Notes under the pieces: model-generated
The model's database searches: none
The model's input: the letters and a program-made list of their open reading frames with translations, nothing else
What the model was told of the DNA's origin: nothing
NCBI GenBank assembly: GCA_021792045.1
Contig: JAJYVJ010000017.1
Location: 1-22,109 of the forward strand
Direction: 5' to 3'
DNA: 22,109 nt
Source: Thermoplasmata archaeon
Lineage (GTDB): Archaea; Thermoplasmatota; Thermoplasmata; Thermoplasmatales; Thermoplasmataceae
In this document: positions 1 to 4,885 of the stretch, piece by piece
How positions within the stretch are numbered: position 1 is the stretch's first letter
Layout: each line of letters starts with the position of its first letter
Made by a program: the position numbers and the translations under genes

Positions 1-1
1 T

Positions 2-67
2 ACCAGCAGACAGCTTTCAAGAGGAGTGCTGATAGAGTATGATGGAAAAGGCGGATATAGAAAATGA
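2..67 (+). CDS. C-terminal end of a gene that begins outside the window
   Basis: An open frame runs in from the left edge and stops at TGA 65-67. The visible tail (SRQLSRGVLIEYDGKGGYRK) has ordinary protein composition. Only 21 codons are visible, so no family can be named and the frame could be open by chance. It carries one copy of the 12-mer GAGTGCTGATAG, which recurs at 728-739. Confidence 0.3.
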   Translation, partial: TSRQLSRGVLIEYDGKGGYRK

Positions 68-211
68 ATATGAAAATAAGGCATTTTTAACTGTTGTATG
101 CTGATTTGACATGGTTTCAAGGGTTTTCAATCTTTTTGTTCAGCTGACTGATGTGAGAAGGTGAAATTGGGAATATTCACCCATATTCTCATAATACATA
201 GAGTACATGTA

Positions 212-224
212 CCCGCATAGCGGG
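212..224. other. Stem-loop next to a palindrome
   Basis: CCCGC (212-216), loop ATA, GCGGG (220-224) form a perfect 5-bp stem. It abuts the 10-bp palindrome GTACATGTAC at 203-212. This marks the start of a GC-richer stretch (about 210-780) in which I find no convincing protein. Confidence 0.35.
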
Positions 225-598
225 GTTATTTTTCGGGCGAAACTGTCTTTCAGCCTGAACCGCAATGGTTGTAAGCGGGGCTTTTCAGCACTGGCCCGGA
301 CACAGGGCCGGGGATCGCTTCCTTTGTTTTCCCACTGCGTATATGCAGACTATGTATGTATTACTTTTTCCCGTCTGCGGCTTTACCGTCTTCACAGTGA
401 GGGTCATATCCAAAAGATGAAAGGAGGATCGTCAATCCGAACAGAGAAGCTGATCCTGAACGGTTTTTCAGCAACTCCGCCGGGTTGGCCCGCCTATGAG
501 GGCTCCCTGGAGACGGCCTGGGGGAAGTGCGGACAATATATACAGTGTGTATCTACCTCCTCTGGCCCCGTAATGAAGCCCGTTCCAGACAAACAATT

Positions 599-622
599 AT
601 ATACGCGAGTGCCGACATATAT
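599..622 (+). repeat. TATA-linked direct repeat, copy A
   Basis: Reads TATATACGCGAGTGCCGACA. Copy B at 719-742 has TATATACACGAGTGCTGATA, differing at three transition positions. Both begin with a plausible archaeal TATA element (TTATATAC), so each may be a promoter with a conserved downstream site. Confidence 0.45.
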
Positions 623-645
623 TTGCAGGGAGCGAGAAATATTCC

Positions 646-680
646 CCGGTGTTCAGGCATGGACACCGGAAGGGTATGCC
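646..680 (+). other. Possible pseudoknotted stem-loop
   Basis: CCGGTGT (646-652) pairs with ACACCGG (663-669). GGCAT in its loop (656-660) can pair with ATGCC (676-680), which would make an H-type pseudoknot. It lies between the two direct repeats. No known RNA family is recognised. Confidence 0.25.
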
Positions 681-718
681 AGGAGGGTGCGAAAGCGCCG
701 CAAGCCCCTGAAAGTCTT

Positions 719-742
719 ATATACACGAGTGCTGATAGTAAG
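719..742 (+). repeat. TATA-linked direct repeat, copy B
   Basis: Reads TATATACACGAGTGCTGATA and lies 120 bp after copy A. About 25 bases downstream of its TATA-like part is the hairpin 746-765 (CCTCAA / TTGAGG), so a transcript from here could start with that stem-loop. No protein start follows closely. Confidence 0.45.
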
Positions 743-1002
743 TTACCTCAAATGGTCAGTTGAGGAATAAACGGGATCAGCAATGGTTCTGTTTTTTCCA
801 AGGCTGTTCAGGAGAGTGCTTCTCTTGTTCTGAGGAAGTGCGAATCGATAATGGTCAGTTTTATGGGTTTCGCCAAGGTAATGGCAGAGGCATCGAGTCC
901 GGCGACGGACAGGCCACTGCTTCTGCCACTGCCTGAAATTCATGAGGCTGTTCACTGAACACTTTCGATGAACGGGGGCGGCGTAGCATGAACATTTCGG
1001 GC

Positions 1003-1018
1003 CGCAGATCAATCTGCG
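1003..1018. promoter_or_regulatory. Palindrome 1 of the GCAGRTYRAYCTGC type
   Basis: CGCAGAT-CA-ATCTGCG is a perfect inverted repeat with 7-bp arms and a 2-base centre. The same core (GCAG-R-T-YR-A-Y-CTGC) recurs at 1157-1170 with both arms changed in a complementary way. This suggests a binding site for a dimeric regulator or replication protein. Confidence 0.4.
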
Positions 1019-1120
1019 TGATCTGTTCATGTGCCATGAAGAATGGGTCTGATGATCGCATGCCTGCCTAGGCATGAGTGCTTGCAGAAGGATCTGGTTC
1101 AGCCAGGAACAGCCAGTGAC

Positions 1121-1147
1121 CTGCGGGAGGTTCTCCATCTCCCGCAG
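1121..1147. other. Strong stem-loop upstream of the small-gene array
   Basis: CTGCGGGAG (1121-1129) pairs perfectly with CTCCCGCAG (1139-1147) around a 9-base loop. It sits between the two related palindromes and about 85 bp before the first small gene. No T-run follows, so it is not an obvious terminator. Confidence 0.45.
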
Positions 1148-1156
1148 ACAAACTTT

Positions 1157-1170
1157 GCAGGTTGACCTGC
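1157..1170. promoter_or_regulatory. Palindrome 2 of the GCAGRTYRAYCTGC type
   Basis: GCAGGT-TG-ACCTGC is a perfect 14-bp inverted repeat related to the one at 1003-1018. It lies 62 bp before the start codon at 1232, where a regulator of the first small gene could bind. Confidence 0.4.
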
Positions 1171-1202
1171 CATCTACAAATGGTCTTGGGGGTCGAAACA
1201 AA

Positions 1203-1221
1203 ATAATGCAACCCGAAGGGG
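1203..1221 (+). repeat. Junction element J1 (divergent): AATAATGCAACCC, hairpin, purine-rich SD
   Basis: AATAATGCAACCC is followed by CCC-GAAG-GGG (1212-1221) and a weak SD. It is the most divergent member of a family seen ahead of most genes in the 1232-4628 array: T-rich TTATTTTG, two bases, ACCC, small hairpin, GGAGG. It begins 29 bp before the ATG at 1232. Confidence 0.4.
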
Positions 1222-1231
1222 AGTTTTTGAC

Positions 1232-1429
1232 ATGAAACTGAATGGAATGGTGATTGGTGTGAATTCTGACGGAAAAGAGGTCAGGAGACACATCAGCAGG
1301 ATCATAAGGAAGATGCCGGAAGATGATGACTTCAGTGCCTTTCAGATAGGCACCGGGGTCAGGGTCGAATACGTGAAGGCTACCGTTACCGATAATGGTA
1401 GGCTTCTCCGTTTGTATAGTACGATATAG
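1232..1429 (+). CDS. Small hypothetical protein, first gene of the PCNA array
   Basis: 65 aa, starting at ATG 1232 after a CCC-GAAG-GGG hairpin and a GGGGAG-like ribosome site. The N-terminal half is basic (EVRRHISRIIRKM) and an acidic PEDDD stretch follows. The second half looks like short beta strands (GTGVRVEYVKATVT). No cysteines, signal peptide or membrane segment are visible, and no family is recognised. The stop codon abuts the terminator at 1430-1464, so this gene is probably transcribed separately from the next ones. Length, junction type and position suggest an accessory protein of a plasmid or provirus. Confidence 0.65.
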   Translation: MKLNGMVIGVNSDGKEVRRHISRIIRKMPEDDDFSAFQIGTGVRVEYVKATVTDNGRLLRLYSTI

Positions 1430-1464
1430 GGGCTGTCCGAGTTCAATCGGGTAGCCCTTTTTTT
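1430..1464 (+). terminator. Intrinsic-type terminator T1
   Basis: GGGCTGTCCGA (1430-1440), loop GTTCAA, TCGGGTAGCCC (1447-1457) form an 11-bp stem with two G-T pairs, followed by seven Ts. It starts directly after the stop codon at 1429. An almost identical copy follows the last gene of the array at 4655-4691. Confidence 0.75.
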
Positions 1465-1486
1465 ATTTTGCCACCCGAAAGGGAGG
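1463..1486 (+). repeat. Junction element J2: TTATTTTG, ACCC, GAAA hairpin, SD
   Basis: TTATTTTGCCACCC is followed by CCC (1474-1476), a GAAA tetraloop and GGG (1481-1483), then GGAGG (1482-1486). The 3' arm overlaps the Shine-Dalgarno sequence, so folding could affect ribosome access. The start codon at 1497 is 10 bases after the SD. Confidence 0.55.
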
Positions 1487-1496
1487 AGATGAGAGA

Positions 1497-1790
1497 ATGA
1501 AAAGATGGAGCATGAATGAGATGAACAAAATGAGTGCGCTGGATTTCGCTGTTGCAATACTCGATGAACGGAAGAACAGACTGACAAATGTTTACGCACC
1601 GTTGGGAGTGAAGATCATTGAGACGGTGAAATATCTGGAACAGCTCAATGAAACCATCAAGGAAGTGCGGGAGACAGCCGAGACATATGCGTCAATTGAC
1701 GGATCGCACCATAAGACGTTCGGGCTCGTGAAGATCGCAAAGAGGCTTGGGAGCAAGATGCTGTTCCCGGATGGCGGAATCCCGCCTTAA
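1497..1790 (+). CDS. Small helical hypothetical protein
   Basis: 97 aa with ATG at 1497 and a GGAGG site (1482-1486) 10 bases upstream. An earlier ATG at 1489 gives only a three-codon frame. The middle is strongly helical with coiled-coil character (VKIIETVKYLEQLNETIKEV), and the C-terminal part is basic (VKIAKRLGSKML). No enzyme motif is visible and the family is not recognised. The last codons form a GGCGG/CCGCC hairpin (1773-1786) directly before TTAATTTTG, and the next start codon follows the stop by 10 bases, so the two genes are probably co-transcribed. Confidence 0.7.
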   Translation: MKRWSMNEMNKMSALDFAVAILDERKNRLTNVYAPLGVKIIETVKYLEQLNETIKEVRETAETYASIDGSHHKTFGLVKIAKRLGSKMLFPDGGIPP

Positions 1791-1800
1791 TTTTGTAGCC

Positions 1801-2028
1801 ATGATAGAAATTGATATAGAGAACGCCCTGGAAGACGAGAGAACAATGGCTATAAATGGTCAGGCATTCAGGGTCGATAGGGCGTTCATAGAACCAGAGA
1901 AAGACGTGGTTATTTTTGTGGGCAGCAACAATGGTAAAAGGAAAACCGTGCGGTGTAATGTGTCGGTCAGTGACATGCAAGGCGTGATTATGGGCGACCT
2001 TTCACCACTTTTTGTGTGCCCACTATAA
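1801..2028 (+). CDS. Small hypothetical protein
   Basis: 75 aa. I start it at ATG 1801, right after TTTTGTAGCC, because the longer in-frame extension would overlap the preceding gene and reads as a shadow of it. The protein is acidic at the N-terminus (IEIDIENALEDE) and alternates strand-like segments (VVIFVGS, KTVRCNVSV), suggesting a small beta-rich fold. No known motif is seen. This junction has the TTAATTTTG part but no clear hairpin or SD of its own, so translation may be coupled to the gene before it. Confidence 0.6.
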   Translation: MIEIDIENALEDERTMAINGQAFRVDRAFIEPEKDVVIFVGSNNGKRKTVRCNVSVSDMQGVIMGDLSPLFVCPL

Positions 2029-2050
2029 TTTTTGTAGCCGAAAGGCGGAG
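2026..2050 (+). repeat. Junction element J3: TAATTTTTG, GCC-GAAA-GGC hairpin, SD
   Basis: TAATTTTTGTAGCC overlaps the previous stop codon. The hairpin is GCC (2037-2039), GAAA, GGC (2044-2046), then GGAG. Compared with J2 (CCC-GAAA-GGG), the first base pair of the stem has changed on both sides while the loop is unchanged, which is a compensatory change. Confidence 0.55.
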
Positions 2051-2058
2051 ATGAAGAA

Positions 2059-2289
2059 TTGTATACAGCATACATAAAGCTGGAAATGGGAAAGAAATTA
2101 ACAGAAAGCGACAAGGTTGGGTTCGTAAGGGAGATTGTGCGGTTAAGGGTTGGGGAAAACGTTCTCGTGAATGGAAAACTCGCAAAGAGGATATCGGACG
2201 AGATTGGCTCTTCATGGGAACTGCCCATGCCGGTCGCCGCAAGTGACCTTCCGCAGCTGGTCGAGGAATACTTCTATAGGTTTCGGTGA
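2059..2289 (+). CDS. Small hypothetical protein with TTG start
   Basis: 76 aa beginning at TTG 2059, eight bases after GGCGGAG. The nearby ATG 2051 opens only a short frame. Much of it looks helical and charged (LTESDKVGFVREIVRLRVGENV), with a lysine/arginine cluster (NGKLAKRI) and an acidic, aromatic C-terminus (LVEEYFYRFR). The size would allow a small DNA-binding or adaptor protein, but no family is recognised. The spacing and leader match the other array genes. Confidence 0.65.
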   Translation: MYTAYIKLEMGKKLTESDKVGFVREIVRLRVGENVLVNGKLAKRISDEIGSSWELPMPVAASDLPQLVEEYFYRFR

Positions 2290-2296
2290 ACCGATT

Positions 2297-2369
2297 TTAT
2301 TTTGCTAACTCAATATTAAATAACACGAGCATTGACAGCAAGTAACCCGCATCATGGGGATGCGAGGAG
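2297..2369 (+). promoter_or_regulatory. Promoter and hairpin leader of the PCNA gene (junction J4)
   Basis: TTATTTTG (2297-2304) follows the previous stop. A TATA-like AATATTAAAT (2312-2321) predicts transcription from about 2340, just before AACCC. A perfect 6-bp hairpin follows: CGCATC (2348-2353), loop ATGGG, GATGCG (2359-2364), then AGGAG (2365-2369). Here the hairpin very probably lies in the mRNA leader and touches the ribosome site. Confidence 0.55.
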
Positions 2370-2377
2370 ATGGAAAA

Positions 2378-3343
2378 ATGGAAGAAGCGAAATTGGTTGG
2401 AACGGAAGCAGTCAGCAAGTCCGGGAGATTTGTCTTCCCAGACAAGACGGAAAGGCACGCAACACAGCGTACCAAATTCGAGCAAGCCAAGCCGGTGATA
2501 GAGATAGTTGAGCCCATGGATCTGGAAAAAATGAAGTTCGCAATGGATAGCGGACTGTTCCAGGTGCTGATCGAGGCTGCAAGGATACTGGTCTCTGAAT
2601 TTCAGTTGAAATTCAAGCCCGATGGATTGCATGTGGTCTTCGTGGATTCTGGTCATGTGGCGATGGAAAGGATATTCATGCCAAGGGAGGCATTCCAGGA
2701 ATACTACCTTGGAGACAGGTATCTCACGATATCGCTTGATGTGGATCGGCTGAGGGACCTCAGGGTAAGGAAGAGCACAGGTTCAATAACCATCAGTATC
2801 AAGGATCCGAAATGTGAAACGAAGACGGAAAGGGTGAAGATTGACGGGCTGGCACATGAGTATGTGTCCCGTGAGTACATTGCCTTAGAAGTCCACATAA
2901 CCTTCGGCAACATGGAACGGAAATTCTCAACACTGGACAACAACACGCTGACCATTCCGAGGATTCCAGACATAAATGCAGGCAACTACGTGGTTGTGCA
3001 GACAGCAGACGTGAGGGCATTTCTTGAACAGGCGGCAAGAGTCAGTGACTCCACAAAGCTCACCCTTGCAGAGGATGGGCTTGTGATGCTGTCGAAGAGC
3101 GATACGGAAGAGGCAAGGGTAAAGCTTGAAAGAGACAGGCTGAAGGATATCAAGCTTGTTGACGGCAGGATTGCATCAAGCTATCCCGTTGACTACCTCG
3201 CAAAATTCTTTTCGGCAATAAGGAAGTCCGCTGAGGTCAGGATGTCATTCAACAATGACTATCCGTTGCAGATGGATTTCTTGGTTGGGGGAATGGCTGA
3301 CACATCCATAGTTTGCCTGCTTGCTCCAAGGATGGAGCAGTAA
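2378..3343 (+). CDS. pcn: PCNA-family DNA polymerase sliding clamp, N-terminally extended
   Basis: PCNA encircles DNA as a trimer and tethers polymerase and repair enzymes. This copy is 321 aa from ATG 2378; the in-frame ATG at 2354 lies inside the leader hairpin, while 2378 is 8 bases after AGGAG. The clamp fold starts near residue 48 (FKPDGLHVVFVDSGHVAMERI resembles the DGL...DSxHV region). A second clamp domain follows, ending in SSYPVDYLAKFF, MSFNNDYPLQMDF and CLLAPRMEQ, the usual PCNA C-terminal pattern. Typical archaeal PCNA is about 245-250 aa, so about 45 N-terminal residues are extra, plus some insertions. Its place among small unknown genes suggests a plasmid or provirus clamp rather than the housekeeping gene. 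Family call is strong; mobile origin is inference. Confidence 0.9.
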   Translation: MEEAKLVGTEAVSKSGRFVFPDKTERHATQRTKFEQAKPVIEIVEPMDLEKMKFAMDSGLFQVLIEAARILVSEFQLKFKPDGLHVVFVDSGHVAMERIFMPREAFQEYYLGDRYLTISLDVDRLRDLRVRKSTGSITISIKDPKCETKTERVKIDGLAHEYVSREYIALEVHITFGNMERKFSTLDNNTLTIPRIPDINAGNYVVVQTADVRAFLEQAARVSDSTKLTLAEDGLVMLSKSDTEEARVKLERDRLKDIKLVDGRIASSYPVDYLAKFFSAIRKSAEVRMSFNNDYPLQMDFLVGGMADTSIVCLLAPRMEQ

Positions 3344-3379
3344 TTTTTTTTTTAATTATTTTGCAACCCAATAGGGAGG
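3344..3379 (+). repeat. T-rich tract and junction element J5
   Basis: A T10 run follows the PCNA stop and would terminate archaeal RNA polymerase. TTATTTTGCAACCC (3356-3369) comes next, with CCC (3367-3369), AATA, GGG (3374-3376) and GGAGG (3375-3379). The loop differs from the GAAA of J2 and J3 while the stem is kept. Confidence 0.55.
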
Positions 3380-3389
3380 AGATTAGAGA

Positions 3390-3755
3390 TTGACAACGTC
3401 AGTTGAAAAGGAAGACCTGGAACTGAAAGACATGGGATATTTTACCGGAACAGAGGCATATCACAATATATGGTTGAATGTGCTGGGAACTGATGGGATC
3501 GCCTATGTCATGAAGAACGGCTACAGCTGGGCAGTGACAGATGCCTGCGCAGTGCTCAGGAAGGAGGAGAAGGTCAGGATCGAGGAATTCGTGGCAGTAA
3601 AACTGCAACTTCCAGGGGACGGGACCGCAAAGATGGTCTATGAGAACGGCGACGGAAAGGTTCTCTTTACCCAGAAGTATGAATCCACGAGTGCCAGGCG
3701 AGAATTCATCATGTATTATACTGATGGCATTCTACTGCTTTCCAGTGAGTATTGA
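3390..3755 (+). CDS. DUF6876-like protein (tentative)
   Basis: 121 aa with a TTG start at 3390 following GGGAGGAG. The pattern YFTGTEAYHNIWLNVLGTDG (residues 17-36), then YSWAVTDACAV, EEFVAVKLQL, DGKVLFTQ and a C-terminal DGILLLSSEY matches, from memory, a family of small proteins (DUF6876 type) found on bacterial plasmids and mobile elements: FxGTExxxxHxL...TDGVxYLAE...AYWLxDAI...LLLPSEY. The function of that family is unknown to me. No catalytic motif is evident. It is the one small protein in the array with a recognisable relative, and it supports a plasmid-like origin. Confidence 0.6.
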   Translation: MTTSVEKEDLELKDMGYFTGTEAYHNIWLNVLGTDGIAYVMKNGYSWAVTDACAVLRKEEKVRIEEFVAVKLQLPGDGTAKMVYENGDGKVLFTQKYESTSARREFIMYYTDGILLLSSEY

Positions 3756-3758
3756 ATA

Positions 3759-3796
3759 TTATTTTGACACCCGTCAGCAAGACTGGCGTGGAGAGG
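3759..3796 (+). repeat. Junction element J6 with 6-bp hairpin
   Basis: TTATTTTGACACCC (3759-3772) is followed by CGTCAG (3772-3777), loop CAAGA, CTGGCG (3783-3788), with one T-G pair, then GTGGAGAGG. The stem sequence is unrelated to the other junctions but occupies the same place. Confidence 0.5.
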
Positions 3797-3802
3797 AAAA
3801 AA

Positions 3803-4315
3803 ATGGAAGAACTGGAATTTGGAACCTTGCTGCAAGTGGCAGAGTATGCAAAGAAGCTGTTCAAGCACCATGAGAAAACGGAACAGAGGAATGCTTTCTA
3901 TTCCTTCACATCAGAAGCAATAGATAGAAGCGATTCAGTCTATGGGGCACTCGGTGACGGGATCCATGACATGGCAAAACATCTGGATGAGGACAGCGTG
4001 TATGAATACACCGTGGAGGCAATAGATCACGTCATTGAAGGCAGGATCAAAAGCACCGATGACTGTGATGTATTCGAATGGGCCGACAGCGACACCGATG
4101 TCTATACATCCGATCTGACAGAATGGCTGAACAGGTCGGACTGGAATGTAGGGTATCTGACCGATGCACTGAAGGAATATGGCGAGACAGACGGCTTCAA
4201 GGCATTGCAGATAGCCCAATTGAAGGCAAGGGAAGAGGTCTACCAGATGGTTTTAAATGTCCTGTCTGGGTTGATTGATGCCGATGGTGGCATCGACGGC
4301 AAGGACCAGGACTAA
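3803..4315 (+). CDS. Acidic hypothetical protein of the PCNA array
   Basis: 170 aa from ATG 3803, the first ATG after the junction hairpin and GGAGAGG. An in-frame extension back to 3752 would cover the junction and is not used. The protein is strongly acidic. It has a helical N-terminus (LLQVAEYAKKLFKHHEKTEQR), a segment with EWADSDTDVYTSDLTEWLN near residues 91-109, a helix (GFKALQIAQLKAREEVYQMV), and an Asp/Gly-rich tail (DADGGIDGKDQD). The xxDSxxxVYTxDL pattern recalls small phage and plasmid proteins of unknown function, but this resemblance is weak. A DNA-mimic role would fit the acidity but is only a guess. Confidence 0.7.
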   Translation: MEELEFGTLLQVAEYAKKLFKHHEKTEQRNAFYSFTSEAIDRSDSVYGALGDGIHDMAKHLDEDSVYEYTVEAIDHVIEGRIKSTDDCDVFEWADSDTDVYTSDLTEWLNRSDWNVGYLTDALKEYGETDGFKALQIAQLKAREEVYQMVLNVLSGLIDADGGIDGKDQD

Positions 4316-4317
4316 AA

Positions 4318-4390
4318 TTATTTTGACACCAAAAATTCGATGACATGATCAGCGTTATTTTTTACCCATGGTCGGAAAGGATCATGGAGG
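4318..4390 (+). repeat. Junction element J7 with 8-bp hairpin over the SD
   Basis: TTATTTTGACACC (4318-4330) is followed further on by a T-rich TTATTTTTTACCC (4355-4367) and a hairpin: CCATGGTC (4366-4373), loop GGAAAG, GATCATGG (4380-4387). The last two bases of the 3' arm belong to GGAGG (4386-4390), so the ribosome site is partly buried in the stem. Confidence 0.55.
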
Positions 4391-4397
4391 AGAAGGC

Positions 4398-4628
4398 ATG
4401 GAAATAAGGATGACAGAGGCGGAAATGAGGGCAGGGATCAACGGGTTTGACATGAAGGATGGAACGGTCTACATAATCCGCACGGTGAATGCGGAAGAGA
4501 ACGGCACATCCGTTCGGGGTCTGCACATCAGAGCGTGGGAGCATGGAACCATTGAAGCGATCATGCTGAAGAAGAAGGTTGCCTCATATACCGAAGCAGT
4601 CGAAGAAATGAGGAAGGAGGGGTATTAG
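4398..4628 (+). CDS. Small hypothetical protein, last gene of the array
   Basis: 76 aa from ATG 4398, five bases after GGAGGAG. The in-frame ATG at 4368 lies within the hairpin arm and is rejected. The order looks like helix-strand-strand-helix: MTEAEMRAGINGF, TVYIIRTVNAEE, RGLHIRAWEHG, EAVEEMRKEGY. It ends in a basic/acidic helix (MLKKKVASYTEAVEEM). No motif or family is recognised. Its stop is followed at once by a partial and then a complete copy of the terminator hairpin seen after the first gene. Confidence 0.65.
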   Translation: MEIRMTEAEMRAGINGFDMKDGTVYIIRTVNAEENGTSVRGLHIRAWEHGTIEAIMLKKKVASYTEAVEEMRKEGY

Positions 4629-4654
4629 GGGCTGTCCAGCGGTTTTTTTAAGAA

Positions 4655-4691
4655 GGGCTATCCGAGTTCAATCGGGTAGCCCTTTTTTTTT
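4655..4691 (+). terminator. Intrinsic-type terminator T2, near-copy of T1
   Basis: GGGCTATCCGA (4655-4665), loop GTTCAA, TCGGGTAGCCC (4672-4682), then nine Ts. Compared with T1 a G-T pair has become A-T, so the stem is maintained. A second 5' arm (GGGCTGTCC, 4629-4637) lies just upstream, identical to the T1 arm. Confidence 0.75.
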
Positions 4692-4794
4692 ATTTTGACG
4701 GTTAATTTTTATAAGTAGAAATTGCAGTTCCAGATAAACTGGATAACTTATGTAAATCGTTAATGCTATAAATATGCATGAAGTGTGTTGATAG

Positions 4795-4848
4795 ATGCCT
4801 TTAAAAGGTGTTAATGAAAATCTGGAAGCGCTGATTCTATTGTCTTAA
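4795..4848 (+). pseudogene. Possible leaderless mini-ORF or truncated gene start
   Basis: TATAAATA at 4768-4775 lies about 24 bases before an ATG at 4795. The frame reads MPLKGVNENLEALILLS and stops at TAA 4846-4848. The promoter spacing is right for a leaderless archaeal gene, but 17 codons is very short. It may be the remains of a gene cut off near the IS that begins at 4886. The rest of 4692-4885 is AT-rich and holds another TATA-like TTTTTATAAG (4706-4715); no other gene is seen. Confidence 0.25.
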
Positions 4849-4885
4849 TCATCTTTGTATGACTTTTTAATTTTTTAGACTGCAC

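Larger units (their letters stand above)
68..1200. other. Long stretch without a convincing gene, rich in short repeats and inverted repeats
   Basis: The open frames here have atypical composition and no family signature. What can be seen is: direct repeats attached to TATA-like sequence (599-622 and 719-742); inverted repeats at 646-669, 746-765, 1003-1018, 1065-1074, 1121-1147 and 1157-1170; and repeated 10-mers (ATGGTCAGTT at 752 and 851, AGGCTGTTCA at 801 and 945). This would suit a replication origin or regulatory/ncRNA region of the element carrying the PCNA gene, but that role is inference. Confidence 0.4.

Noticed and set aside
207..770. 187-aa open frame on the plus strand
   Set aside because: Composition is unlike a protein (many Arg/Cys/Tyr scattered, no family pattern), it spans repeats and stem-loops, and a second unrelated frame (527-763) is equally open.
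743..1291. 182-aa minus-strand frame and the 66-aa frame at 861-1061
   Set aside because: Cys/His/Arg-rich random-looking sequence covering palindromes and the antisense of the first small gene.
1437..1450. tRNA T-loop-like GTTCAA in the terminators
   Set aside because: No cloverleaf, anticodon arm or acceptor stem surrounds it; an 11-bp stem plus T-run explains it fully as a terminator.
1657..2242. Minus-strand frames over the small genes
   Set aside because: Antisense shadows of the plus-strand array genes, which have SDs, junction elements and sensible protein composition.
1203..4691. Integron-like gene-cassette array with attC sites
   Set aside because: The junctions are short, lack paired R/L core sites and no integrase is present; cassette-like origin is kept only as one possible reading of the junction repeats.
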